A program made the translations under genes and the position numbers. The notes below the pieces were generated by a model, which was given only the letters and a program-made list of their open reading frames with translations, made no database searches and was not told the DNA's origin. From Aquilaria yunnanensis (lineage: Eukaryota > Streptophyta > Magnoliopsida > Malvales > Thymelaeaceae): 64,000 bases of DNA. Location of the stretch: the NCBI GenBank assembly GCA_039654915.1, contig CM077593.1:38534501-38598500 (forward strand), read 5' to 3'. Below are positions 1-11,148 of the stretch, piece after piece (within the stretch, counting starts at the first letter, position 1; every line of letters begins with the position of its first letter).

Positions 1-132
1 GGGCCTCCTAACCCTTTGTTTCTGAGCTTTCAGGCACTTTCCTTCGGGCTATCCATTCCACCAGGCGTTTTTCCTCCCAGAAGTCTCTCCACCAGTCACC
101 ATGACTATAAACGATGAGGCCTTTGGCCATCA
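1..132 (+). repeat. 5' LTR of Tat copy A, 3' end only
   Basis: Matches the last 132 bases of the LTR at 32696-33574 and ends in GGCCATCA, followed by TT and the PBS. Most of the LTR lies before the window. The gag start codon (101-103) is inside it. Confidence 0.92.
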
Positions 133-1752
133 TTTGGCGCCGTCTGTGGGAACCCGCTCTGAGATCGCCGTCGTTGAGACTCGGCGTTCTAAGGACAAGA
201 GGCTCCCGAAGTCCCCGTTCGCGCCTGAGATACAACCGGCTGCTGAGCAAGCACTCCCAGGGACTTCTGCGCCTGAGGAAGACCGCCCTCTGGTAATCAC
301 CATGAGCTTCTTGAGGGACTTTCAGCATTCAGTCGTGTCTGAAATGAACCAGCAGATTGACCGAAGGTGGCCACAGCATGCACAGGCCCAGAGACCCCCG
401 TCACCGACACGCCCTTGGGAGAAAAGCTCCAAGTCTACACATTGCAGTTCGGGGAGTGGAGACCCTCGCGAAGAATCATCCACAGAAAATATAGCCCTCA
501 GGGAACGGCCTGTGGGACAAACCGGGTCCAAGCGACCGAGAGTCTCACAGCGAAGTAGTTCGTCGCCTGAGCCGAGGTCCTTATCCCCTCAGCGCCGAAC
601 TCGCCCCCCGAAGAGGCGCCGGCGATCTCCATTCCTTGAACAAGGCCCTAACGCCACAGTGCTGATGGAGAGGATACTAGCACGGCTGGACAGAGTGGAG
701 AAACAAGTGGCCAGAAAACCCGTTTGGGCCAGACTCTCGGGAACATGCTGCGAAGATGACTCGCCATTTATTCAGGCCGTTGTTGAGGCAGCCATGCCAG
801 GTGACTTCAGAGTACCTCGGTTGGAGATTTATGATGGCCGTACTGATCCACAGGCCCATCTGACGAAGTACAAACGCAGCATGATAATACACGGTGCTGA
901 CGATGCTACCATGTGCAAGTGCTTCGAAGTCACCCTCACAGGGCCAGCCATGGCGTGGTACAATTCCTTGCCTTCAGGAACCATCACTGAGTTCTAGGAG
1001 ATGTCCGCGGCCTTCACACAGCAATTCATTGGCAGCAGACCTACGGCGAAGATGCCTGTGCAGATGTTCGACATAGAGCAGAGGAATGGAGAAACCATCC
1101 GAGACTATGTCGAAAGATTCAACAGGGAAGCTCTGAGCGTCCCAGACTTCAGGCCCGAAATCCGCATTCTTGCCATGACACGAGGCCTTCGGCGAGACTC
1201 ACAGCTGTTCTACGAGTTCTCAAAGGACCCCCGGAGACCCTCGGAGAATTTTACCGAAGAGCAGAACAGCACATGACCGCCGAAGAACTAAGAATGGCTG
1301 GGCCGAACTCTGATCACCACCGCCCCGAAGAGTCCAGTCAACAAACTCGGCATCCTACGGAATACGCAGGACGACCTCAGAGGATGCAAGGAAGGAAACC
1401 TCAAAGTTTCACACCATTGAGCACTTCACGGACCAACATTCTCATGGCGCTGGAAAGGCAAGGGACGCAGATTCGGCGACCAAGGGCCATGACCGCTGAT
1501 AATAAGAAGAATGCAAAGAAGTTCTGCCAGTTTCATCGCGACCACGGTCATGACACCGAAGACTGTTTCCAGCTGAAGAAGTACATAGAGTCGCTGATAA
1601 AACTGGGCCAACTTCGGAAATCCCTGAGGATGCCATCCCCGAAAGACAGAAAAATGGAGGAAGAAAGGGCCGAAGATGAGGACTATGACTCTGACAGGCG
1701 GAGAAATAGAAGTCCAAAAAAGCTCCCTCCACCTCCAGCAGGGGTTATCTAA
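101..1752 (+). pseudogene. gag: gag of Tat copy A, broken
   Basis: Nucleocapsid/capsid gene. The reading frame opens at ATG 101, inside the LTR, and runs through the PBS (residues DEAFGHHLAPSVG). A disordered Ser/Arg/Pro-rich N-terminus is followed by the Retrotrans_gag core (DPQAHLTKYKRSM, AWYNSLP, FTQQFIGS, DYVERFNREAL). Near the end is a zinc-knuckle-like block, FCQFHRDHGHDTEDC, common in Tat Gag. Breaks compared with copy B: TAG at 995-997 in place of CAG, and loss of one C in a run at 1228-1232 (five against six), which shifts the frame. The frame ends with TAA at 1750-1752, where copies B and C have a Gln codon, so Gag and Pol are separated only by this stop. Confidence 0.9.
135..152 (+). 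promoter_or_regulatory. Primer-binding site, Tat copy A
   Basis: TGGCGCCGTCTGTGGGAA, two bases after the LTR end. It starts with the TGG that pairs with a tRNA CCA tail. Copies B (5811-5828) and C (48393-48410, minus) have the same 18 bases. I do not assign the tRNA with certainty. The same bases encode the gag residues LAPSVG. Confidence 0.85.
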
Positions 1753-4700
1753 ACCATCACCACGGGGCTCCCATCCTCGGAAAGAAAGCGGAAAGCCAGA
1801 GAAATTGCAGTCATGGAGTATCAAAGTCGATCAAAGAAGCTGGCTCGCAAAGATGGCTCCACCGTCGTCTTCCCCCACGACGATCCGCTACTGATTATGG
1901 CTCAAATGCTGACGTCCTATTCTCGCACCCACTGCCGAGCTTGGGCATCTCCGGCAGTGAACTGAAGCCTGTTACCTCGCCCACTTTTGGCTTGGACTAC
2001 CCGAACTCCCCATCCTCGGATGTATCGACCTCCCGCTGATGATGAAAGGGACTTCGGTGAACGGAGCAGCTGAGTTGAACGCCTCCACAATGGCGAGATT
2101 CATCGTCATGAACGTCCCGTCCTCGTACAACGCCATCCTTGGAAGGCAGACAATGGGGAATCTGCATATTCGCCCTGATGTGAAGTACTTGACTGTCACA
2201 TTCGCCACCAAGGATGGAGATGCAGAGGTATTCATAGACCAAGCCGAGGTAAGAAAGGTGTTCGTAAAAGCGCGAAAAGCTCCGGCAAGTAACCTCGCAC
2301 AAACGATGGAGGCAAGGGCACCAGAAAAAGGCAAAGAAGAAGATCTCGACAAAATAGAAATGGAAGAAATAGAGCTTGTCCCAGGTCAATCTACCCGAAT
2401 AGGGAAGAGCTTGGCCGAAGGTGACAAGGAAAATCTTGTATCCTTTCTGCTGGAAAATAAAGATCTGTTTGCCTACTCGCCAAAAGATATGCCGGGGGTG
2501 AACCCTGGCATAATACAGCATAGCCTCAAAGTAAGTCCGGAAGCAAGGCCTGTCCGGCAAAAGAAACAAAGCATCTCAGCCCACAAAAGCAACTTTGTCA
2601 AAACCGAAGTCCAGCGTCTCCTAGATGCTGAAGTTATCAGGGAGGTCAGGTACCCCGAGTGGTTAAGCAACGTGGTCATCGCCACAAAAGAAAGTAGCAG
2701 CAAACTCCGGATGTGCATCGACTTCAGAAACTTGAACGATGCTTGCCCGAAAGACTCATACCCTCTGCCGCCAATAGATCAACTGGTAGATTCAACTGCT
2801 GAATATGGGCTCCTAAGTTTCCTAGACGCCTTCAGTGGCCACCATCAGATAAGGATGGACCCCGAAGATGAAGAGGAGACTGCCTTCATCACCGAGGGAG
2901 GAACATACTGCTATATCAGGATGCCATTCGGGCTAAAAAATGCAGGAGCCACCTACCAGAGGCTCATGAACAAGGTCTTCAAAGACCAAATGGGGAGAAA
3001 CATGGAGGTGTATGTTGATGATATGATAGTCAAGAGCAAGCTGCCTGGCTACCACGTTGCAGATTTAGAGGAAACCTTCCAAAAGCTCAGAGCCTTCGGG
3101 ATCCGCCTTAATCCTGAGAAGTGCGTCTTCAGGGTGACCTCGGGAAAATTCCTTGGGTACATGGTATCCGAAAGAGGCATCGACGCTAACCCCGAGAAGA
3201 TTAAGACTCTGCTTGAGTTCCGAACTCCTGCCACTGTCAAAGATGTGCAGAGACTCACCGGAAGAATAACCTCTCTGAGCAGGTTTATTTCTAGGTACGG
3301 AGATAGGTGTAGACCTTTCTTGAAAGTCCTCACAAAGGCAACAAAAATGGAAGGCGACCTCGGAAGAAATGATCATCCTTGGGATGAAGATTGCCAAAAG
3401 GCCTGGGAAGAACTCAAAGTCTACCTGGCCAGCCTGCCGACTCTGCGACAACCTCGGAAGGGAGAGCCCCTCGTACTGTACCTCACCGTCATAGAAAAAG
3501 CTGTGAGCTCGGTCCTCGTGAAGGAAGAAGGGTCAAAGCAATGGCCGGTCGGCTATGTCAGCAAGTCCCTGCATGGCGCCGAAGTCAGGTACCCTTTGCT
3601 TCAAAAAGCTATATACGCCTTGGTGCTTGCAGGGAGAAGGCTGCGACCATACTTTCAGGCTCACCCCATCATCGTCCGAAGTAGTCTGCCGCTACGGGAT
3701 GACATGAAGAGAGTAGATCATTCGGGAAGGCTCTTCAAGTGGTGCATAGAGCTGGGCGAACACGAAATTACGTATGAGCCTCGGAAGGCCATAAAAGCTC
3801 AAGGCGTCACCAACAAAGTAGCTGAGTATGAAGCCCTCATAGCGGGATTGCGCTTGGCCAGAAAGATTGGCGTGAGAAACTTAAAAGCTCACAGCGATTC
3901 CCAGCTTGTAGTTCGGCAGACGGCAGGAGATTATGCGGCGAAGGACCCAATTGTGGAAAAATATCATGAGCTAGTAGCAAAGCTCATCCAAGAGTTTGAC
4001 GCCGTACGGATCGAAAATGTACCTCGGTAGAATAACACTGAGGCAGATTGCTTGGCGAAGTTTAAAACATATACCGAGGTGCTAGACCATCCGAGCATGT
4101 CAGTGTTGAGCATGACGACCTCGGGAACAGGATGGAAAGACCCAATAAAAAGATACCTCGCAGAGAATTTGCTCCCCGAAGACCCCGGCGATGCTGCAAG
4201 ACTGCGAAGACGCTCCGCAAGATTCTTCCTGATTGGTGAAGAGTTATATCGGCAGGGATATCCGAATCCGCTGCAAAGATGTGTGGATGAAAAGGATACT
4301 GAAATGGTCCTTGAAGAAGTTCACGAAGGCATGTATGGTTCACACATTTGAACTGATGCCCTGGCAGCAGTGATACTCCACCAAGGATACTCCTGGCCTA
4401 CCCTGAGAAAGGACGCAAGACAGTTCGTCCGGAAATGTGGTAGCTACCAGAAACACGCGAAAATCCAGAGGACGCCCTCGGAAATGGTAACTTCGGCAGA
4501 ATATCCTTGGCCCTTCGCAGTCTGGGGTATAGACCTTATTGGGCCACTCCCCACAGCACCCGGAGGCGTGAAATTCTGCAGATTTGGCATACCGAGGGTA
4601 CTAGTAGCTGATAATGGATCCCAGTTCACAGACAAAGGATTCCAAGAATCCATCAGCGACCTCGGAATAAAGATGCACTTCGCCCCAGTAGCTCACCCCC

Positions 4701-4942
4701 AAAGCAACGGGCAGGTGGAAGTATCGAACAGAACCATAAAAGATGGCCTGAAAAAGAGACTAGGGGAAGCCAAAGGGAAATGGCCAGGAGAACTCCAAAG
4801 TGTATTATGGAGCTACCGAACGACGCCCCGAAGAGCCACAGGGGAAACTCCTTTCTCACTCGTCTTCGGAACAGAGGCCATTATCCCACTAGAGGTAGTT
4901 CAACCTTCAGTACGGGTGCAAGTATTTGATGAAGGTGGTAAT
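1753..4942 (+). pseudogene. pol: pol of Tat copy A (protease, RT, RNase H, aRNH, integrase), broken and split
   Basis: Same domain order as copy B: protease, RT (LDAFSGHHQI; active site YVDDMIV near 3015), RNase H, archaeal-type RNase H, integrase. A 46-bp deletion near 1900, between two ATGG repeats, removes the protease DDG motif and shifts the frame. The long frame 2039-4030 contains RT. A deletion of about 183 bp near 3803 removes the first catalytic Asp region (VDGAS) of aRNH. TAG at 4028-4030 and TGA at 4349-4351 are nonsense codons. A 102-bp in-frame deletion near 4580, between TGC repeats, removes the integrase segment between the first and second catalytic Asp (DLIGPLP and VADNGSQF). 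Copy B interrupts the gene after GTAAT (4938-4942); the remainder is at 28562-28890. Confidence 0.92.
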
Positions 4943-5808
4943 TGATAGCCAAAGGCTATCGCCTAAATCTGGCCGAACACCCTGCCACAACAATGGCCAG
5001 AAGAACTGGCGCTTCCCGGGAACAGGTGGAATCATGCACCTCGGGAGATAGTCGGAGAGCTCCCAGCCTCGGCACACCGGTAAAACTTGAGTACTCTATT
5101 CGCCCCCCAAGGTTGTGAACAGCGCGCCTTCGGAAAAGTGGCACCAGACATTGCTGCCCGAACATGATATCCCCGAAGGCGGAAGCCCCTAGAACTGGGA
5201 ACCCCCGAACTGAGGGTATGCTTCCCGAAGAGGCTCTGTCCGAACTAGAGGACAACCTCGCCCAGGCACCTCGGGAGTACGGCAGGAGCATTTAAGGAAG
5301 CATTTAAGGAAGCCTCTGATACGTCCCACCACAGACGTAAAAAGTTGCCCTGACGCACAGACGCCATCAGAATCACATCATGGCCCGTCTCAGCACAAGG
5401 CTCGAGGCCATCTGGTTACCAACTATCTGTCCCCTACGCCCAGAAGTTCAGGAGCATCCGACCGCACACGTGTCATGATCTGAATGGGATAGGTATTCCT
5501 ATATATACAGGAAATAAATACTTGACAGGAGGTTGGTTGGCCGGAGATACAGCTCCCACACTCTGAGAAAATACCAGGCGAGACTTTTCTACCTTTCTCT
5601 TTGAGCTAGTGACTTTCTCCTTTTTCCGGCCACCACTGACTTGGGCGTCGGAGGCTCCCCCCCGGAAAAACACTCCGGGGGCCTCCTAACCCTGTTTACC
5701 AGCTTTTCAGGTACTCTCCTTGGGGCGATCCACCTTCCAGGCGTTCTTCCTCCTAGAAGTCTCCTCAACAGTCATCATGACTCACAACGATGAGGCCCCA
5801 AGCCATCA
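4943..5808 (+). repeat. 5' LTR of Tat copy B
   Basis: 866 bp, TGATAGCC...AGCCATCA. Its partner is at 27694-28561 (868 bp) with scattered differences, I judge a few percent. The promoter block has a G-box CACGTG at 5467-5472 and a TATA box (CCTATATATA) near 5499-5508. The first 18 bases form a hairpin (GATAGCC-AAA-GGCTATC). The gag ATG is at 5777, 32 bases before the LTR end. Confidence 0.93.
5499..5508 (+). promoter_or_regulatory. TATA box of Tat copy B LTR promoter
   Basis: CCTATATATA about 30 bases after a CACGTG G-box (5467-5472). The block from G-box to TATA is conserved in the LTRs of copies A (33231-33273), C (38438-38479, minus) and D (54226-54267, minus). Confidence 0.75.
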
Positions 5809-7480
5809 TTTGGCGCCGTCTGTGGGAACCCGCTCGCAAATCGCCGTCGTTGAGACTCGGCGTTCTAAGGACAAGGGACTCCCAAGGTCCTCGTCCGCGC
5901 CTGAGATACAACCGGCCGCTGAGCAGACACTCCCAGAGACTTCTACGCCCGAGGAAGACCGCCCTCTGGTAATCACCATGAGCTTTTTGAGGGACTTTCA
6001 GCGCTCGGTCGTTGCTGAAATGACTCAGCAGATCGACCGAAGATGGCCACAGCAGTCACAGGCCCAGAAACCCTCCTCATCAGCACGCCCTCAGGAGAGA
6101 AGCCCCAAGTCTACATACCGCAGTTCAGGAAGTGGAGACCCTCGCGGAGAATCATCCACAGAAGATATAGCCCTCGGGAAACGGCCTGTGGGACAAACCG
6201 GGTCCAAGCGACCGAGAGTCTCACAGCGAAGCAGTTCGTCGCCCGAGGGGAGGTCCCTGACCCCTCCGCGCCGAACTCGCTCCCCGAAGAGGCGCCGTCG
6301 ATCTCCCTCCCGCGAAAATGGTCCTAGCGCCACTGCGCTTATGGAAAGGATATTGGCACGGCTAGACAGAGTGGAGAAGGAAGTGGCCAGAAAACCCATT
6401 TGGGACAGGCTGTCGGGGGCATTATGCGAAGATGACTCCCCGTTTATTCGCGCCGTCGTTGAGGCAGCTATGCCAGGCGACTTCAGAGTGCCTAGGCTGG
6501 AGATCTATGATGGCCGGACTGATCCACAGGCCCATCTGATGAAGTACAGACGGAGCATGATAATGCACGGAGCTGATGACGCTACCATGTGCAAATGCTT
6601 CGAAGTCACCCTCACGGGCCCAGCAACAGCATGGTACAATTCCTTGCCCCCAAGGACTATCACTGAGTTCCAGGAGTTGTCCACAGCCTTCACCCAGCAG
6701 TTCATTGGGAGCAGGCCGATGGCCAAAATGCCTGTGCAGATGTTCGACATAGAGCAGAGAAACGGAGAGACAATCCGAGACTATGTCGAACGATTCAACA
6801 GGGAAGCACTCAGCATCCTGGACTTCCGGCCCGAAATCCGCATCCTCGCTATAACACGGGGCCTTCGGCGTGACTCACAGCTGTTCTACGAGTTCTCAAA
6901 GGACCCCCCGGAGACCCTCAGAGAATTTTACCGAAGGGCAGAGCAGCACATGACAGCGGAGGAATTGAGGATGGCGGGGCCGAAGTCTGATCATCACCGC
7001 GCCGAAGGGTCCGGTCAGCAAGCTCGGCATCTTTCTGAATACACAGGCTGACCACGACGAATGTGAGGAAGGAAACCTCAAAGTTTCACGCCCTTGAGCA
7101 TGACACGGACCAACATTCTCATGGCGCTGGAAAGGCAAGGGACGCAGATTCGGCGGCCAAAGGCCATGGCCGCCGATAATAAGAAGAATGCCAAGAAGTT
7201 CTGCAAGTTTCATCGCGACCACGGTGATGACACCGAAGACTGCTTCCAGCTGAAGAAGTACATAGAGTCGCTGATCAAACAGGGCCAGCTTCGCAAATAC
7301 CTGCGGATGCCCTCCCCAAAAGGCAAAAAAGAGGAGGAAGAGAGGGCCGAAAACGGACTCCGACAGGCGGAGAACCAGAAGTACAAAAAGGCACCTTCCA
7401 CCTCCAGTAGGGGTCATCCAAACCATCACCACGAGGCTCCCATCCTCGGAAAGAAAGCGGAAGGCCAGAGAAATTGCAGT
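5777..7480 (+). pseudogene. gag: gag of Tat copy B, broken
   Basis: Same layout as copy A gag, with start codon ATG 5777 in the LTR (MTHNDEAPSHHLAPSVG). An upstream in-frame ATG at 5720 exists, but the ATG at 5777 is the one shared with A and C. The Retrotrans_gag core is intact up to a TGA at 7049-7051 (CGA in copy A). The frame then reopens and carries the zinc-knuckle-like FCKFHRDHGDDTEDC. An 8-nt deletion near 7350 shifts the frame before the gag-pol junction. Where A and D have a stop after AGVI, copy B has a Gln codon. Confidence 0.9.
5811..5828 (+). promoter_or_regulatory. Primer-binding site, Tat copy B
   Basis: TGGCGCCGTCTGTGGGAA, two bases after the LTR, identical to copies A and C. 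Confidence 0.85.
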
Positions 7481-7481
7481 T

Positions 7482-9462
7482 ATGGAGTATCAAAGTCCAT
7501 CAAAGAAACTGGCTCGCAAGGATGGCTCCACCGTCGTCTTCCCCCACGACGACCCGCTGCTGATAATGGCGAGAATAGGGAACTGGGACGTCAAGAGAGT
7601 GTTGCTTGATGATGGCTCAAATGCTGACGTCCTATTCTCGCACTTACTGCCGAGCTTGGGCATCTCCAGCAGCGAGCTTAAACTTGTCACCACGCCCACC
7701 TTCGACGTTGGGCCATCCGAACTACCCGTCCTCGGATGGATCGACCTCCCCTTGATGATGAAAGGCACTTCGGTAGATGGAGCAGCTGAGTTGTACGCAT
7801 CCACAATGGCAAGATTCATCGTCATGGACGTCCCGTCTTTGTACAACGCCATCCTTGGAAGGCAGACTCAGGGGAACCTGCACATTCGCCCCGATGTGAA
7901 GTACTTGACTATCACATTCGCCACCATGGATGGAGATGCAGAGGTCTTCATCGACCAAGCCGAGGTAAGAAAGGTGTTTGTAAAAGCACGAAAGGCTCCG
8001 GCAAACAACTCTACACAAACGGTGGAGGCAAAGGCGCAGGAGAAAGGCAAAGAAGGAGATCCCGCAGAAGCAGAAACGGAAGCAGTAGATCTTGTCCCAG
8101 GACAATCTACCCGAATAGGGAAGAGCTTGGCCAAAGGTGACAAGGAAAATCTTGTATCCTTTCTGCTGAAAAATAAAGATCTGTTTGCCTACTCGCCGAA
8201 AGACATGCCAGGAGTGAACCCTGGCATAATACAGCCAGCCTCAAAGTAAGCCCGGAAGCAAAACCTATCAGGCAAAAGAAACGAAGCATCTCAGCCCACA
8301 AAAGCAACTTCGTGAAAACCGAAGTCCAGAGCCTATTGGATGCTGAAGTTATCAGGGAGGTAAAATACCCCGAATGGTTAAGCAACGTGGTCATCGCCAC
8401 AAAAGAAGGTAGCAGCAAACTCCGGATGTGCATTGATTTCAGAAACTTGAACGATGGTTGCCCGAAAGACTCATTTCCCCTCCCGCCAATAGATCAACTG
8501 GTAGATTCAACAGCCGAATACGGGCTCCTGAGCTTCCTAGATGCCTTCAGCGGCTACCATCAGATAAGGATGGACCCCGAAGATGAAGAGAAAACTGCCT
8601 TCATCACCGAGGGAGGAACGTACTACTATGTCAGAATGCCCTTCGGGCTCAAAAATGCAGGAGCCACCTACCAGAGACTGATGAACAAGGTCTTCAAGGA
8701 CCAAATGGGGAGAAACATGGAGGTATATGTTGATGATATGATAGTCAAAAGCAAGCTGCCCGACTACCACGTTGCAGATTTGGAGGAAACCTTCCAAAAG
8801 CTCAGAGCCTTCGGGATTCGCCTTAATCCCGAGAAGTGTATCTTCGGCGTGACCTCGGGAAAATTCCTTGGGTACATGGTATCCGAAAGAGGCATCGACG
8901 CCAATCCTGAGAAGATTAAGGCTCTGCTTGAGTTCCGAACTCCTGCCACAGTCAAAGACGTGCAGAGACTAACCGGAAGAATAACCTCTCTGAGAAGGTT
9001 TATTTCCAGGTACGGAGATAGGTGTAGACCTTTCTTCAAAGTCCTCACAAAGGCAGCAAAGATGGAAGGCGACCTCGGAAGAAACAATCATCCTTGGGAC
9101 GAAGATTGCCAAAAGGCCTGGGAAGAACTCAAAGTCTACCTGGCCAGCCTGCCGACTCTGTGACAACCTCGGGAGGGAGAACCCCTCGTACTGTACCTCG
9201 CCGTCACAGAAAAGGCCGTGAGCTCGGTCCTGGTGAAAGAAGAAGGGCCGAAATAATGGCCGGTCTACTACGTCAGCAAGTCCCTGCATGGCGCCGAAGT
9301 CAGGTACCCTTTGCTTCAAAAAGCTATATACGCCTTGGTGCTTGCAGGAAGAAGACTGCGACCATATTTCCAGGCTCACCCCATCATCGTCCGAAGTAGT
9401 CTACCACTACGGGATGTTATAAAGAGAGTTGATCATTCGGGAAGGCTCTCTAAGTGGTGCAT
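7482..9462 (+). pseudogene. pol: pol of Tat copy B, 5' half: protease, RT, RNase H
   Basis: Begins MEYQSPSKKLARKDGS. The protease has DDG (VLLDDGSNADVLF) in place of the usual D-S/T-G. RT follows with FRNLND, LDAFSGYHQI, MPFGLKNAGATYQ and YVDDMIVKS, then the RNase H region (SKSLHGAEVRYPLLQKAIYAL). Breaks: a frameshift near 8236 separates protease from RT, TGA at 9161-9163 (CGA in A), and TAA near 9255 (CAA in A). The gene is then interrupted at 9462 by the solo LTR after target TGCAT. It continues at 11973. Confidence 0.92.
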
Positions 9463-10490
9463 TGTTACGGCCCTTCTAGAGGGAGGTAAGGACTTTAGAA
9501 TTTAGTTTAGAAGTTTAATTTAAGTTTGCCTAGCAAGAATTAAGAAGTTTGCCAAAGTTCCCTAAGTTCCGACAAGAATAAAGCTCTGAACTAAGTTCAG
9601 GGGCAAAATGGTAATTTTGCACCCTGAGTGGCCGGGACGAGTCCCGAGTGTTTTAAAATGAATTTTAGAACTTAACTTTTAACCTTAACTCAAACTCAAC
9701 AAATAGACAAGAATTTAATCAAGAACTGTCAAGTTACAAAGATGGGGGACCTAATTGTACAAAACTTGAAACCTTGGTGGTTTGAGGGGTTAAGTGGGGT
9801 TTAAGAAGAGGGAAGAAGGGTTTGGAGCTCCATAACCCGTTTTCCAGCTTCTCAACTCCATTTCTCTCTCAAATTAAGCTTGGAATCAAAAGCTTTTGGT
9901 GCCAAAAGGTGTGGTTTGAAGTGTTCAAGCTTGGAGAAGTGATTTTCAAGCTTGAATCCATGTTTTTGAGGCGTGGAAGAGTGTTTTTCTCCATCCCCTA
10001 TTTTTGAACGAGGTATGATTCATGTTCTTGATTGAATTCATGTTATTTGATTGATTGGAAGCTTGGGTTTTGGTTGAAAGAGGTGTTTTTGATGTTTAGG
10101 AGCTTTGTTTTGGTTTGAATTTGTGTAGAACTTTGGAAGCTTGTTTGGAAGAGGAAGGGTTCGAATTCTTGCTTGTTCTTGGTGTTAAGGTAAGGGAGAA
10201 AGTGTTTTTAAGTTGTTGGATTGCTTTTGGATTGAAATGGATTGAGAAAGTTGAGTAATTTTTGGTTATGGTATGAAGAAACGTTTTGGGAATTATGATG
10301 GACTAGCTAAATTCGAAGGGTTGGTTTGATGCTTCTAATGCATCATAGTTTGGCTTTGATAGTTGGTTTTGTTCCTTGCAATATGTACTTCATGTGTATG
10401 AAATTTGGTAACTTTTGATGCATGTTTGCTATATGTATTTGGTTGCCAAAGTTCGTAGCAGCAATCGGCCAAATTCTGCATTTCTGCAGA

Positions 10491-10617
10491 ATTGGCGACG
10501 CGGCGCCAATTGGCCCGAAAATTGGCGACGCGTCGCCAATTCAATTTTTCTTCACAGAGCGTCTGCTCGTTGGCGACGCGTCGCCAATCCCTTTTGCCTT
10601 TGGCGACGCGGCGCCAA
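10491..10617. repeat. Four palindromes of GGCGACGCG type in the solo LTR
   Basis: Four copies at 10491-10510, 10521-10540, 10570-10588 and 10600-10617. The second, ATTGGCGACGCGTCGCCAAT, is a perfect 20-bp palindrome. Copies 1 and 4 have GCGGC where 2 and 3 have GCGTC. CpG-rich islands inside an otherwise AT-rich LTR. Confidence 0.9.
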
Positions 10618-11043
10618 CACCTAAAAATGGAGGGTTTGACTTTTTGCTGCGTTGACCCGACCGAGACTACGGAAGGCTCGGAACGTGCCTAAGGGTCCGA
10701 GGATCCCGATGGTACTCCGAAACTTCCGAAAGTCCCACCGGAAGTAGGAGTTTTCTTGAACTGTTTGAGGTAAGTAAGTTGCTTAGGCAACAAGTAAGGA
10801 AACGAATGTTGCAATTGAACTTAATTAGCTATCAATAGCTCAGGTGAGAGGTTTAGAACCCTCGTCGGCCTAGCCGTGCCGGAGCCACGAGGCCACGAGG
10901 CGAAACCTTGTTCATCTAGTTTACATCAAAGAGGCCCTGCGGCCTAGTCTACAAGTCCCATCATAAATTCCCCTGCATAACAACTAGGTGAGAGGTTCTA
11001 TGTTTGAATGAGGCTTGCTAAGGTTCGCCCTTGAGCCATATGA

Positions 11044-11148
11044 TAGGTTGCTAAGTGATAGCGCTTGGCCTATATGTCAGGTTGCTAAGTGTTGGCGCTT
11101 GGCCTGTATATGTGTCAGGTTGCTAAGTGATTGCACTTGGCCTGATAC
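11044..11148 (+). repeat. Short tandem repeat, three units of about 35 bp
   Basis: Three imperfect copies of AGGTTGCTAAGTGATAGCGC followed by TTGGCCTG, starting near 11044, 11079 and 11117, in the solo LTR. The function is unknown. Confidence 0.8.
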
